This document shows positions 1-8,362 of a stretch of DNA of 25,713 bases, piece after piece. The DNA is from JANXVY01 sp038329675 (GTDB taxonomy: Bacteria > Pseudomonadota > Alphaproteobacteria > Rhizobiales > Hyphomicrobiaceae). The position numbers were made by a program, and so were the translations under genes. Numbering within the stretch: the stretch's first letter is position 1; each line of letters begins with the position of its first letter. The stretch lies in contig JBBQNE010000029.1 in assembly GCA_038329675.1 (NCBI GenBank), forward strand, positions 1-25,713, written 5' to 3'. The notes under the pieces were generated by a model. That model did no database searches. It was not told where the DNA came from and saw only the letters and a program-made list of their open reading frames with translations.

Positions 1-1285
1 GGTCGCGCATGCCAGATAGGCCGAACCCTGGTGTCACGTCATTTGCTTGGCCGACGCCATTGTCGGCGACAGAAATTGTAAGGCGACCAGCTTCGGCCGG
101 GGCGACGTCGATCTCGATCAGGCTCGCGCCCGCGTGGCGGAATGCGTTTGTCAGACCCTCCTGCACGACGCGGTAGATGGTTAATTCGACCGTTTTACCG
201 ATCGGCGCGGTGGGCAGTTCAATCGCGGTGGTAATCGCGACGTCTGGGTTACCTTCACGCCAGCCAGCAACGAGGCCTTGTAGCGCGCGTTCAAGACCGA
301 TTTCAGCGAGCGCGGGAGGCCGCAAGCGGTGCAACACGCGACGGTTGGCTTGCTGCACGGCTTCGACGTGGCCAAGCAATGCGCGGCAGGCGTCGGCCCG
401 TTTTGTGTCGGCTTGGCGTGACCCCTCGCGGCGTTGGTCGCCGCCTGCCCTATTCGTCTGCGCGTCCGATAGCAGCGATGTCGCCGTGGCGCGGATCGCG
501 AACAGATACGGCCCAAACTCGTCGTGCAATTCGGCGGCGAGTTCACGCCGCTCTTGGTCTTCGAGGCTGACGAGTTCCTGAGCCAACCGTCGGTTTTCAG
601 CCTGGGCCTCGGCGAGCGACCGGGCCAGATCGTTGACCGTTGCTGTGATTTCTTGGAACTCCGGTGCTCCATCGCCCGATACCGCAACGGCGAACTGGCC
701 ACTTTTTAGCCGCGACAGGGCGCCGCTTAACGTGGCGATTGGCTTCAATGCTTGTCGGACGGCGATCCGCGTCAAGACGAACAGCGCGAGAATGACCATG
801 AGGCCAGCGGCGAGCATGTCAGACAGCGTTTTTGCGATTTCATCGATCTCATCGCTCGGCTCTGGCTCGATGACAAGTTGGCCATACGCCGTACCAGCGA
901 TCGTTGCGGGGATCGCAACTGGCGCCATATCGGCACCAAACAACGGCGATAACAGCCACACGAGGCCGGTTCGTCGCTCACTATTGGTGGGCTCATCCCG
1001 ACCACTTGCGGAGCTCGTATCGCCGCGCAGCGAAATCGTGACATGGCGGATATTCGATAGCCGCTCAACCAGGCGAGCCAGATCACGTTGCGGGTTCGTT
1101 GATCCCTGCATGTCTGATAGCGATCGTTCAATCGCATCGCGCGCGAGGTTGACCATGCTGGTGTTCTCGGCCTTGATACGGGGCCCTGCCGATAGCACCG
1201 TAATAAGAACGTTGGCGGCTAATGACAGCACCAAAAGCGCGCCGATCAGAAGGTTCAGCCGCGCTTCAATCGTTAATCGCGCCAT
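1..1285 (-). CDS. Membrane sensor histidine kinase, HisKA_3 (NarX/UhpB/MoxY-like), 3' end cut by window
   Basis: This is an inner-membrane sensor kinase that should autophosphorylate a histidine and pass the phosphate to a response regulator. Translation from the ATG at 1285 gives 428 residues open to the window edge. Membrane segments lie at about 11-33 and 156-173 and flank a periplasmic region of about 120 residues resembling the LapD/MoxY N-terminal domain. A HAMP-like linker (about 173-227) and a coiled coil follow. The H-box reads ELHDEFG with His254, as in the HisKA_3 family. The ATPase part shows the N-box EGLTNAFRHA and the G-box VADNGVG, and the reading frame leaves the window soon after GFGLSGMRD, so only the extreme C-terminus is missing. 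It diverges from the LuxR-type regulator that starts 42 bases away, its obvious partner. The ligand is not evident. Confidence 0.9.
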   Translation of the reverse strand, partial: MARLTIEARLNLLIGALLVLSLAANVLITVLSAGPRIKAENTSMVNLARDAIERSLSDMQGSTNPQRDLARLVERLSNIRHVTISLRGDTSSASGRDEPTNSERRTGLVWLLSPLFGADMAPVAIPATIAGTAYGQLVIEPEPSDEIDEIAKTLSDMLAAGLMVILALFVLTRIAVRQALKPIATLSGALSRLKSGQFAVAVSGDGAPEFQEITATVNDLARSLAEAQAENRRLAQELVSLEDQERRELAAELHDEFGPYLFAIRATATSLLSDAQTNRAGGDQRREGSRQADTKRADACRALLGHVEAVQQANRRVLHRLRPPALAEIGLERALQGLVAGWREGNPDVAITTAIELPTAPIGKTVELTIYRVVQEGLTNAFRHAGASLIEIDVAPAEAGRLTISVADNGVGQANDVTPGFGLSGMRD

Positions 1286-1327
1286 GTTCGCTCCGCGACC
1301 GGGCCGCACATATCGGAGTTCCTTTGC

Positions 1328-1945
1328 GTGAAGGTCCTGATCGTCGATGATCACCCCATCGTTGTCTCGGGCGTCAAGGCGCTGCTTGAGGGCGGCGGCT
1401 TCGACGTGCTGGAGGCCAATAGTGCAGGCGCGGCCGAAGCGATCGTTGCGCAAAACCCGCCCGACGTCGCGATCATTGATGTCAACCTGCCCGGGTCGTC
1501 AGGCTTTGCCCTATCTCGACGGCTGATTGAGCGCGACGCGACAGCCAAGATCATCATTTTTTCGATGAACGATGACCCAGTTTTTGTGGCCCAAGCCATG
1601 GACATTGGCGCCAAAGGCTACATCAGCAAGAACGATGATCCCGCCCGCATGGCTGATGCGATCCGGGCGGTTGCGGCGGGCGGAACAACGTGGCCAGCAG
1701 GGGCGGAACAGCGGATCGCCTACCTTGGCGCATCGCCGGCGAACGGCGCAGCTCCGGCGGTATCGGCACGCGATCATGAGATCCTTGAGCACCTCGCCAA
1801 GGGCCGTAGCTTGTCGGAGATCGCCGAACTCGTTGGCGTATCCTACAAGACGGTTGCGCAAAACTGCGCGCAGATGCGGGTGCGATTCGGCGCGCGGACG
1901 CAGATGGAACTCGTGCGGATCGCGGTTGAGCGCAAACTTGTGTGA
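1328..1945 (+). CDS. LuxR/NarL-family response regulator
   Basis: This is a two-domain DNA-binding response regulator of 205 residues. The receiver domain (about 1-120) has the acidic pair D7/D8, phosphoacceptor D51 in AIIDVNLPG, S79 and the conserved lysine K101 in GYISK. A LuxR/GerE helix-turn-helix occupies about 145-200, with SEIAELVGVSYKTV as its core. The GTG start at 1328 has GGAG about nine bases upstream, and homology begins at once with KVLIVDDHP. It is divergent from, and almost abuts, the HisKA_3 sensor kinase, so the two very likely form a cognate pair controlled from a shared 42-base region. It converges on the PP2C gene, leaving only 37 bases between the two stop codons. Target genes cannot be seen. 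Confidence 0.93.
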   Translation: MKVLIVDDHPIVVSGVKALLEGGGFDVLEANSAGAAEAIVAQNPPDVAIIDVNLPGSSGFALSRRLIERDATAKIIIFSMNDDPVFVAQAMDIGAKGYISKNDDPARMADAIRAVAAGGTTWPAGAEQRIAYLGASPANGAAPAVSARDHEILEHLAKGRSLSEIAELVGVSYKTVAQNCAQMRVRFGARTQMELVRIAVERKLV

Positions 1946-1982
1946 GCCGATTGTCGCCCGGGCGTGTTCGACGGTCGCCAGC

Positions 1983-2783
1983 TCAGGCGGTTCCGTTCGC
2001 GGCAACGGCGCGGACGACGACGACGGTCGTGTTGTCCTGGTGGGGCTCGCGCAGATTATCGATTTCGCGGATCAGCGCAGATGCGACCGCTTCGGCGGTA
2101 TCCTGGGCGTATGCTGATACCAACCGCTCGATCTCGGGCAGCTCCAGAGACTGCAACCCGTCGCTTGCGAGGATGACGCAATCGCCAGCTTCGAGGCGCA
2201 AGGGCCGTTTTGAGATATCGACAAGGTCGATCTCGTCGCCCGTTACCGCTGAGCGCAGCATATGCCGGCGTGGGTCTTTTTTGGCCTGTGCAGCCGTGAT
2301 CTTGCCAGCGGCGGCGAGCTTGTCGAGGTCGGGGGCGAGCGAGTGATCCTCGTTCAGCATGGCGATCTCACCGCGCCGCCACAGGAATAACGGGCTATCG
2401 CCGACGCTGACCCAATTGATCGCATCGGCAACGAACTCGACGCCAACGACCGTCGAACCCATCCCCGACAGAAGTGGATTTTTGCGAACCTGGGCTGCGA
2501 CCGCCTCGTTGGCCGCCATCAGCGCCGTCAGCAGGACGTCGATCGTTTCGCCAGGCGCGGTCGAGATCGTCTTCAGAAAGTGTTCGCAAACGAGGCGGCT
2601 TGCCAAGGCTCCGCCCGCGTGACCACCCATGCCGTCGGCCAGCACAGCGACGATGCGTGCTTGCGACTGGCGGACGCCTGCTGGCGGGGCGAACGGATCG
2701 TCGCCCGGCCACAGGACCGCGCTATCTTCTTGGTATTCACGCGCGCCACGGGTGGCGCGCAGTGCGCAATCGAAAGTGTGCAT
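1983..2783 (-). CDS. PP2C-family Ser/Thr protein phosphatase
   Basis: This is a cytoplasmic PPM/PP2C metal-dependent phosphatase expected to remove phosphate from Ser/Thr residues, here presumably those modified by the nearby kinase. From the ATG at 2783 it is 266 residues, normal for a single-domain bacterial PP2C. Metal-binding motifs are in order: REYQEDS near residue 20, LADGMGGHAGG (Asp50), the GDS motif in WVSVGDSPL, ILASDGL, and QDNTTVVVV at the end. The frame stays open upstream to a GTG at 2837, adding 18 residues; I prefer 2783 because PP2C similarity begins just after it, although neither start has a strong ribosome-binding site. The FHA gene lies about 220 bases upstream on the same strand. 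The trio resembles the PppA/Fha/PpkA regulatory set of type VI secretion, but no secretion genes are present. Confidence 0.92.
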   Translation of the reverse strand: MHTFDCALRATRGAREYQEDSAVLWPGDDPFAPPAGVRQSQARIVAVLADGMGGHAGGALASRLVCEHFLKTISTAPGETIDVLLTALMAANEAVAAQVRKNPLLSGMGSTVVGVEFVADAINWVSVGDSPLFLWRRGEIAMLNEDHSLAPDLDKLAAAGKITAAQAKKDPRRHMLRSAVTGDEIDLVDISKRPLRLEAGDCVILASDGLQSLELPEIERLVSAYAQDTAEAVASALIREIDNLREPHQDNTTVVVVRAVAANGTA

Positions 2784-3003
2784 TGGGCCGGATCTGCCGG
2801 AGTTTCTTGGATCGCAAGTCGACGCCGTCCGGTCCACGGGCGTGGTCAGGCGGGCGGCGACAAGTGCTACGCTGATCGGCGCGTGGGCTCAAGCACCGTA
2901 TCGCCGTGTCGGGAAGCGGCTCGGGAGGTCTTGGCGCAGCCAGTTCGCTCGGCGTTTTGGAGCGTTGCTCGCCGACGTTCAACGCCCTGTCCGTGTGGCT
3001 TCA

Positions 3004-3825
3004 TCAGTCTTTGGTCTCGGAGATTTCCGACCAATCGAACTCGGGGCCGCAGAACGGCATGAACACCAGTTGGGTTCGGCCCATCGTGACGACGTCCATC
3101 GCCTTCATTTCAACGGCCGTCGTTGGACGGGTGTTGTTGAGCGACACGATGTTGGTCTTCGACATGTTTGGCACGAGCAGAAAACTACGGTCGTTGCTGT
3201 CATAGCGGACGTAGGCTTGCTCCTCGGCCGAGATCGCCTCATCGCCAAAATCAAGCGGGATGCGGTTTGTGTCGAGGCGGCCGATCGTGTTGTTGCCCTC
3301 AAACACGGGACGGTAGCTGCCAAGCCCCGGGCCGCCGACGATGACAAACCAGCCGACCACGGGATCCGCTACGAATTGGCCGCGCTTCATGGCCTGCCGA
3401 CCGCGCACCAGTTGCGTTCGGGCGGGTTCGTCGTCGGCCAAATCTGGAGCAGGGACAGGCACGCTACCAGCGAGCGGGTCGGGCGATTTCGGCATGCGAA
3501 TGATCCGGGTCGTGTTGGTGCCATCGAATTGCATATTCGTATCCTGCAGTTTGAGCGACGTCACGCCCCGCGCCTCGCGGGCGGCCTCGGCTGCGCTCAA
3601 TTGGGCTGGCGTTGGTGGGACGGCGGGCAGTGCCGGGTTGGGTAGTGCGGGGGGGAACAATTCGGTCGGTTGACTGTCGGCGGACGTCATAACCGGTGCA
3701 GCCGCAGCGTCGCCAGGGGACCGGTTACCGGTATCGTCGCGGCTGGCAGCGGCGAGCGCATCCTTCAATGATCCGAGGAAGCCCCCCGGCTTGGCGGGCT
3801 TGCCCGCAGCTGGCGTATCCGACAT
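3004..3825 (-). CDS. FHA-domain protein
   Basis: This is a cytoplasmic 273-residue protein whose C-terminal third (about 155-265) is a forkhead-associated domain, a phosphothreonine-binding module. Visible FHA features are the FEGNNTIGR strand-loop, the SAEEQAYV region (normally S-x-x-H), and the strand pairs KTNIVSLNNT and VVTMGRTQLVFMPF. The histidine usually found after the conserved serine appears to be glutamine, which may alter binding. Residues 1-150 are low-complexity, rich in Pro, Ala and Asp, and likely disordered; Thr residues there are possible kinase targets. The ATG at 3825 is preceded by an excellent Shine-Dalgarno (GGAGGAGG); a GTG immediately before it is a less likely start. 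It sits upstream of the PP2C gene and diverges from the Ser/Thr kinase, so it probably reads kinase output. Confidence 0.88.
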   Translation of the reverse strand: MSDTPAAGKPAKPGGFLGSLKDALAAASRDDTGNRSPGDAAAAPVMTSADSQPTELFPPALPNPALPAVPPTPAQLSAAEAAREARGVTSLKLQDTNMQFDGTNTTRIIRMPKSPDPLAGSVPVPAPDLADDEPARTQLVRGRQAMKRGQFVADPVVGWFVIVGGPGLGSYRPVFEGNNTIGRLDTNRIPLDFGDEAISAEEQAYVRYDSNDRSFLLVPNMSKTNIVSLNNTRPTTAVEMKAMDVVTMGRTQLVFMPFCGPEFDWSEISETKD

Positions 3826-4057
3826 CACCCCTCCTCCCAGTCCATCACAGCAACAATTAGATGTGCTGTTGGGGCCGTATCATGGCTGGGCTATGCTGGC
3901 GGAAGAATAATTCAGCTCCGGTTCATCCGACGCTGCGTTGCCACAATCGATGCCCAAAAACGGCAGTAACTCTGGTAGGTTTGTTATGGGATTCGCCTTG
4001 GAGCTGTGAGGCACGACGCGCTCCGCGCGACGAACTAAGCGCGAGAGACTAAACGCG

Positions 4058-6559
4058 ATGGGGCCAGCGGCGACAGGGCCAGCCGCGATAGACCAGGGGC
4101 TACGCTGGGACGCCATGACCAATCTCATCGCGCTTGCGACGGGAACACTACTGACCGGGGATTACCGCATCGAGCGCGTGCTCGGCGCGGGCGGCTTCGG
4201 CGTGACCTATCTGGCTCAAGAGCTCGCCCTATCGCGCGCCGTCACGATCAAGGAATATTTTCCATCTGATTTTGCCGCCCGTCAAAACGGCGTCGACGCG
4301 TTACCACGGTCGTCGGATTGCGCAGGCGACTTCCAGTGGGGCCTCGACCGGTTCATCGAAGAAGCCCAAGCGCTAGCTAAGCTCGACCACCCAAATATCG
4401 TGCGCGTCTACCGCTATTTTAAAGCCAACAGCACCGCTTACATGGTGCTGCAGTTTGAAGAAGGTAAAAGCTTCAAGGGCTGGCTCAAGGAACTGGGTCG
4501 TGCGCCGCGTCAAGCCGAACTCGACGCGATCGTTGGCCCGCTGCTCGACGCGCTGGAGTTGGTGCACAAGGCCGATTATTTGCATCGCGACGTGGCACCA
4601 GACAACATCATCGTACGCAAAGACGGCGCGCCCGTTCTGATCGACTTTGGCTCGGCGCGGAGCGAGATCATTGCCCATTCCCGCACCGTGAGCGCGCTCG
4701 TCAAGCCGGGCTACAGCCCCTACGAACAATACGCCGAGACGAGCCGCCAGCAGGGGCCGTGGACGGATATTTATGCGCTCGGCGCAACGCTTTATCATGC
4801 GATCACTGGCAAACGCCCCCCGGATAGCCCGTCGCGGATGATCAAAGACGAATACGTGCCAGCGCGCGAAGCGGCGGTGGGCGCCTATCGCGCCGGTTTT
4901 TTACGCGCGATCGACAAATCGCTGATGCTTCAAGTCGAGCAACGGCCGCGGTCGATCGCGGCATGGCGTGGCGATATTCTGGCGCCTGATCCAGCCAAGC
5001 AAAGTTGGTTCTCACGCGGTCGTGCGGCTCGGAAAGAACCGGCGCTGGAACTCGCTGGCGTTGGTGTGCCGCCTGACGTTGGCTCACCGGCGCAGTTGCA
5101 ACCTGCAGGTGGGCTTGGACAACCTCAACTGGATGCGGCTGCGGCCAATGTTGCGGCAGGCGGCGGGGGTATCGCGGTGCTTGCGCCGGTTGCAGACATC
5201 AAGCCCGTGGCCAATCCTGGTGTTAAGCGCAAAGCCAAAACGGCGGCACCGGCAAAGGTTGCCAAAGCGATCGCAAGTAAGGCTGCGGCGGGTAAGGCCA
5301 GCGCAATCAAAATTGCCACGCGGACTGTTGGCAACGGCGCGAAAAGCTATGCAAAACCGGCGGCAGCGGCTGCTCCTGCCAAAGCTAACGTCAAGAACCT
5401 CGCGTCTCGAATTTCGGATGCTGGGGCGGCTGCCACGTCAGCTGACGTTGCCTTAAAGAAAACCGCCGCTGCACGTGGCGCTCCAGCGCGGCCTCAGCCC
5501 GTCAGCATGGGTCGAAGGTCTGGACGCTTCGGTTTTGCGCTCAAGGTTGCGGCGGCCGCTGGCATTGCCGGGCTGGCACTCGCCTACCAGGACAGCCTTA
5601 GTCAAATGTTTGGCGGCAACACTGCGCCGGCAAAATCGGCGACAGCTCCAGCGCTTCCAGATGGGCCACAGCAACTATTCGAGATCCGCGCCCACGCAAG
5701 CGATGTCGCCGGGCTCGCCTTCTCCGAAGATGGGCGGTCGATCGTCTCGGCTGGTCGCGATGCTAACCTCAAGGTGTGGGACGCTCAAACTGGATCGTTG
5801 CAAAAGACAATCTCGCTCGACAACCGTCTCGTGTCCTCGCTCGCACTTGCAGGGCGGCGTGTCGTGACGGGCCACGGCGACGGGACGATCGCGCTTTATG
5901 ACATCGATAAGGGCGAGCGGGTCGCTGCCTACAAACGCAACGACGCCGAGGTTTGGTCAGTTGCGTTTCTGGGAAGTGGGGATCGGTTTGCAGCTGCCAG
6001 CCACGATTACCAAACCGCGATTTGGGATACGCGCACGGCGACGGCGGCGCAATTCAAACTCGACGGCCACACCAGCGCGGCCCAGGCCGTTGCCTATTCC
6101 GTCCACGGCCCGTGGATTGCGACTGGCAGCGCGGATAAAACCGTGCGCCTTTACGATGCCGATACGCACGATCTGATCCGGACCTACAAGGGCGCCAAGG
6201 ATTTCGTAACGGCGCTGGCGTTCGCGCCCAACGGGAAATCTCTTGCGGTGGCGAGCCTAGATGGTGACATCCGGGTTTATTCGACCGCGTCGAGCCGACA
6301 ACGGTTCCACCTTCAAGGCCACAAAGGCAAAGTCGGCGCCGTTGCATTTTCCGGGAATGGCGAATGGCTCGCGTCGGCTGGCGAGGATGGTGTGGTCCGG
6401 ATATGGAACGCGAGCCGTGGCCGGGCGTGGCGATCACTCACGGGCCATACCGGCGGGGCGACCGCAGTAGCATTTTCACCCGACAGCGGGCGGCTGGCGT
6501 CGGCGGGTGTTAACGGCTCCATTCGGGTGTATTCTGTGCCGCCAACTCAACGCGAATGA
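4058..6559 (+). CDS. Membrane Ser/Thr protein kinase with C-terminal WD40 propeller
   Basis: This is an 833-residue Hanks-type kinase. Residues 36-305 hold the kinase domain: glycine loop LGAGGFGVTY (42-51), ATP-site Lys65 in TIKEYFP, HRDVAPDN (176-183), DFG at 196-198 and an SPYEQY segment in the activation region. The usual HRDxK lysine is alanine, a variant that, as I recall, also occurs in other bacterial kinases. A long Ala/Lys-rich linker (about 310-490) leads to one membrane helix (491-510). Residues 540-828 then form seven WD40 repeats ending in WD/YD/YS-type dipeptides, enough for one closed propeller, likely periplasmic and possibly the sensing part. The ATG at 4115 (residue 20) is an equally good start. 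It diverges from the FHA and PP2C genes, so kinase, reader and phosphatase are together. The stop is followed 20 bases later by the ChaC gene. Confidence 0.92.
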   Translation: MGPAATGPAAIDQGLRWDAMTNLIALATGTLLTGDYRIERVLGAGGFGVTYLAQELALSRAVTIKEYFPSDFAARQNGVDALPRSSDCAGDFQWGLDRFIEEAQALAKLDHPNIVRVYRYFKANSTAYMVLQFEEGKSFKGWLKELGRAPRQAELDAIVGPLLDALELVHKADYLHRDVAPDNIIVRKDGAPVLIDFGSARSEIIAHSRTVSALVKPGYSPYEQYAETSRQQGPWTDIYALGATLYHAITGKRPPDSPSRMIKDEYVPAREAAVGAYRAGFLRAIDKSLMLQVEQRPRSIAAWRGDILAPDPAKQSWFSRGRAARKEPALELAGVGVPPDVGSPAQLQPAGGLGQPQLDAAAANVAAGGGGIAVLAPVADIKPVANPGVKRKAKTAAPAKVAKAIASKAAAGKASAIKIATRTVGNGAKSYAKPAAAAAPAKANVKNLASRISDAGAAATSADVALKKTAAARGAPARPQPVSMGRRSGRFGFALKVAAAAGIAGLALAYQDSLSQMFGGNTAPAKSATAPALPDGPQQLFEIRAHASDVAGLAFSEDGRSIVSAGRDANLKVWDAQTGSLQKTISLDNRLVSSLALAGRRVVTGHGDGTIALYDIDKGERVAAYKRNDAEVWSVAFLGSGDRFAAASHDYQTAIWDTRTATAAQFKLDGHTSAAQAVAYSVHGPWIATGSADKTVRLYDADTHDLIRTYKGAKDFVTALAFAPNGKSLAVASLDGDIRVYSTASSRQRFHLQGHKGKVGAVAFSGNGEWLASAGEDGVVRIWNASRGRAWRSLTGHTGGATAVAFSPDSGRLASAGVNGSIRVYSVPPTQRE

Positions 6560-6579
6560 TGGGCGGGGACGGGAGCTGA

Positions 6580-7266
6580 ATGGCCGGGGCGCGCGCAAAC
6601 GACCTTTGGGTTTTCGGCTATGGCTCATTGATGTGGCGGCCGGGGTTTGCCTACGCGGAACGCCAACGCGCCACGCTCACGGGCTATCGCCGGTGCTTTT
6701 GCATTTATTCCGTGCACCACCGCGGTACTCCGCGTCGGCCCGGCCTCGTTCTTGGGCTTGATCGCGGGGGGCGCTGTGACGGGGTCGTCTACCGAATTGC
6801 TGAGGGGGAGGCGTCTGCCGTTCTCGCCTACTTGCGCGAGCGTGAACAAATCAACGGGGTTTACCGCCAAACGCGGGTCGGGCTGACATTGCCCGATGGT
6901 ATCGGTGGCGACATGGTGGATGCCGTGACGTTCATCGCTGAACCGGCGCACCCGAGTTATGCCGGGCGGCTTTCGGTTCACGTTCAGGCGCGATTGATCC
7001 GCGCTGCGGCTGGCCGATCTGGGCCGAACCTTGATTATCTCGCCAGCACGCTTGAGCATTTAGCCGAACTTGGCATCCGTGAGCGGGAGCTTGAACGGGT
7101 GTCAGTTTTGGCGTCCGTTGCCATGGCGCGCGGGGCAGCCGCCGACCGATCGGCCCGTGTCACCGGGCTAGCGCGGACGCTATCGGCAACCGGGGTCCGC
7201 GTCCGATTGCTGACGCCGTCTCAGCGGCGGCGGTTCGTCTATCGCCTCAACGGGGTTGGCGGCTGA
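6580..7266 (+). CDS. chaC: ChaC-family gamma-glutamylcyclotransferase
   Basis: This is a 228-residue cytoplasmic enzyme of the ChaC family, which cleaves glutathione to 5-oxoproline and Cys-Gly. The diagnostic N-terminal motif VFGYGSLMWRPGF (11-23) provides the cyclotransferase-fold substrate loop. The catalytic glutamate is probably E87 or E89 in the segment YLREREQINGVY. The P-S-Y-AG motif and the LEHLAELGI helix further on are typical of the family. The length matches bacterial ChaC. The ATG at 6580 has GGGAG about five bases upstream. It follows the kinase gene by 20 bases on the same strand and may be co-transcribed, though no functional link is evident. It converges on an unrecognised gene ending at 7339. 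Confidence 0.9.
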   Translation: MAGARANDLWVFGYGSLMWRPGFAYAERQRATLTGYRRCFCIYSVHHRGTPRRPGLVLGLDRGGRCDGVVYRIAEGEASAVLAYLREREQINGVYRQTRVGLTLPDGIGGDMVDAVTFIAEPAHPSYAGRLSVHVQARLIRAAAGRSGPNLDYLASTLEHLAELGIRERELERVSVLASVAMARGAAADRSARVTGLARTLSATGVRVRLLTPSQRRRFVYRLNGVGG

Positions 7267-7338
7267 CGTCGACAGTATTGGGACGGGATCGGGTCGGGAC
7301 ATCACGGCTCATCCCACGACCAGGGTGGCCCGAACGAA

Positions 7339-7884
7339 TTAAGCTAAAACGAGCGATCCGCGCAAATCGGCCTCGATGCGCACGCTGTCGTCTTGTCCTT
7401 GCGCCAGCAGGTGGACGTGGACCTCGTTGGCACCCAATTGCGACGCCCGCTGGCGGATCTCGGCGAGGTTGAGGCTCGGTGCGGTGTTCACCGCACGGCC
7501 GATCGCCATCACGGTACGATGGCCGCTTTCGTGGCGCTTCACGAGGACGTAGTTTGCAGCCTCGACTGGTGGACACTCGAACAGGTGGTAGACCGAGTGC
7601 ACGTAACGGGCGCCAGAAACGCCGGTCCAGAACTGAAAAGCGGCCCCATTCGCAGCGTTGGCGCGGGCGGCAGCATTTGGGGCCAAACCAACTTGAGCAG
7701 AACCAGCTGCGGTGAAACCGAGCTGCGTAGAATTTAAGCCACTAAAGGCTGGAAGGCCACCCAAATGGGCTTGGCGAAGGGGGGCAAAGCGAGCGGTGGG
7801 CTCAGCGCAGGCACGGGCCACGGCTTGAGACTGCCGCAAACGGTCTGACCGAACCTTAATGAAATCAACGATCTCGGCAGCCAT
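7339..7884 (-). CDS. Uncharacterised protein with conserved-looking C-terminal block
   Basis: I do not recognise a named family for this 181-residue protein. Coding is supported by the ATG at 7884 with AAGGG eight to nine bases upstream and by a protein of plausible composition. The N-terminal half is rich in Ala, Gln and Arg, with a low-complexity stretch at about 60-85. The C-terminal half (about 90-165) is ordered: it contains YVHSVYHLFECPP, ANYVLVKRH, VMAIGRAV, LNLAEIRQR and LGANEVHVHLLA. I have the impression that similar blocks occur in unnamed rhizobial proteins; this is memory, not a search. The layout of short strands followed by a helix loosely recalls a GIY-YIG fold, but the defining residues are absent. 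It has no signal peptide or membrane segment. It stands alone, convergent with chaC. Confidence 0.7.
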   Translation of the reverse strand: MAAEIVDFIKVRSDRLRQSQAVARACAEPTARFAPLRQAHLGGLPAFSGLNSTQLGFTAAGSAQVGLAPNAAARANAANGAAFQFWTGVSGARYVHSVYHLFECPPVEAANYVLVKRHESGHRTVMAIGRAVNTAPSLNLAEIRQRASQLGANEVHVHLLAQGQDDSVRIEADLRGSLVLA

Positions 7885-8362
7885 GACACAACCCTTGAAC
7901 GCAACTAACCCAGGACTTCAACGGCCCATCAACCGGCTGGTGCGTAAACCGTTCGGTTTTGGCCGAAGATGTCCTTGCACGCGGCAGACCTTCGACGGCG
8001 TGAACCGATCGGGCTCTGCTGCACCCGTTGGGCCAGAGTAAACGCGACCATGATCAAGGATCCCGGAGCGAAATAGCTAAAATTTGTCGGAACCGGGCCA
8101 GCACGGCGGCATGGTTGACCAATCGTTGGCGCGTGTCGCAATTTTTGCGCGGGGCGCGACCTTCAGCCAAGCTCGACTCCATCAGCCAGGTGCGACGCGC
8201 GTTGGGGGATGGGCCATGGGAGATACGCCGAAACTCCGCGTGGGGCTCGACGAGATGATACGACCGAGCCGTAGATGCGGCGGCAGTGAGGGCCGCAGCG
8301 GTGGCCTACAGCCAGGACCGGCATGCGGCGCAAGACGGAGCCAGTGGCCGGCCACTACTGGA
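7885..8362. other. 478-base gap without a convincing gene
   Basis: This stretch separates the unrecognised gene (start 7884) from the stop of nrdJ (8363), both on the minus strand. Short open frames cross it, including one of 97 codons at 8084-8377 on the plus strand, but their translations are Arg/Gly/Ser-rich and resemble nothing I know. It presumably holds the nrdJ transcript end and the promoter for the 7884 gene. The only distinct element I see is the inverted repeat at 7946-7959. No intrinsic terminator with a T-run is obvious. Confidence 0.5.
7946..7959. repeat. Short inverted repeat, possible operator
   Basis: The sequence reads AAACCG-TT-CGGTTT, two perfect 6-base arms around two bases. 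It lies 62 bases upstream of the ATG at 7884, a reasonable place for an operator of that gene. The small size means chance occurrence is possible. Confidence 0.35.

Noticed and set aside
633..1331. 232-codon plus-strand open frame
   Set aside because: It lies antisense to the sensor kinase, whose translation shows clear HisKA_3 and ATPase motifs. The plus-strand product is Arg/Ser-rich and matches nothing.
3416..3429. Second LexA-like box GTTC-N6-GTTC
   Set aside because: The spacing is six, not seven, and it lies inside the FHA coding sequence.
2629..3645. 338-codon plus-strand open frame
   Set aside because: It is antisense to the PP2C and FHA genes, both with clear family motifs; long shadow frames are common at this GC content.
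7339..7884. GIY-YIG nuclease
   Set aside because: The strand pattern is suggestive, but the GIY and YIG tripeptides and the catalytic Arg/Glu arrangement are not present.
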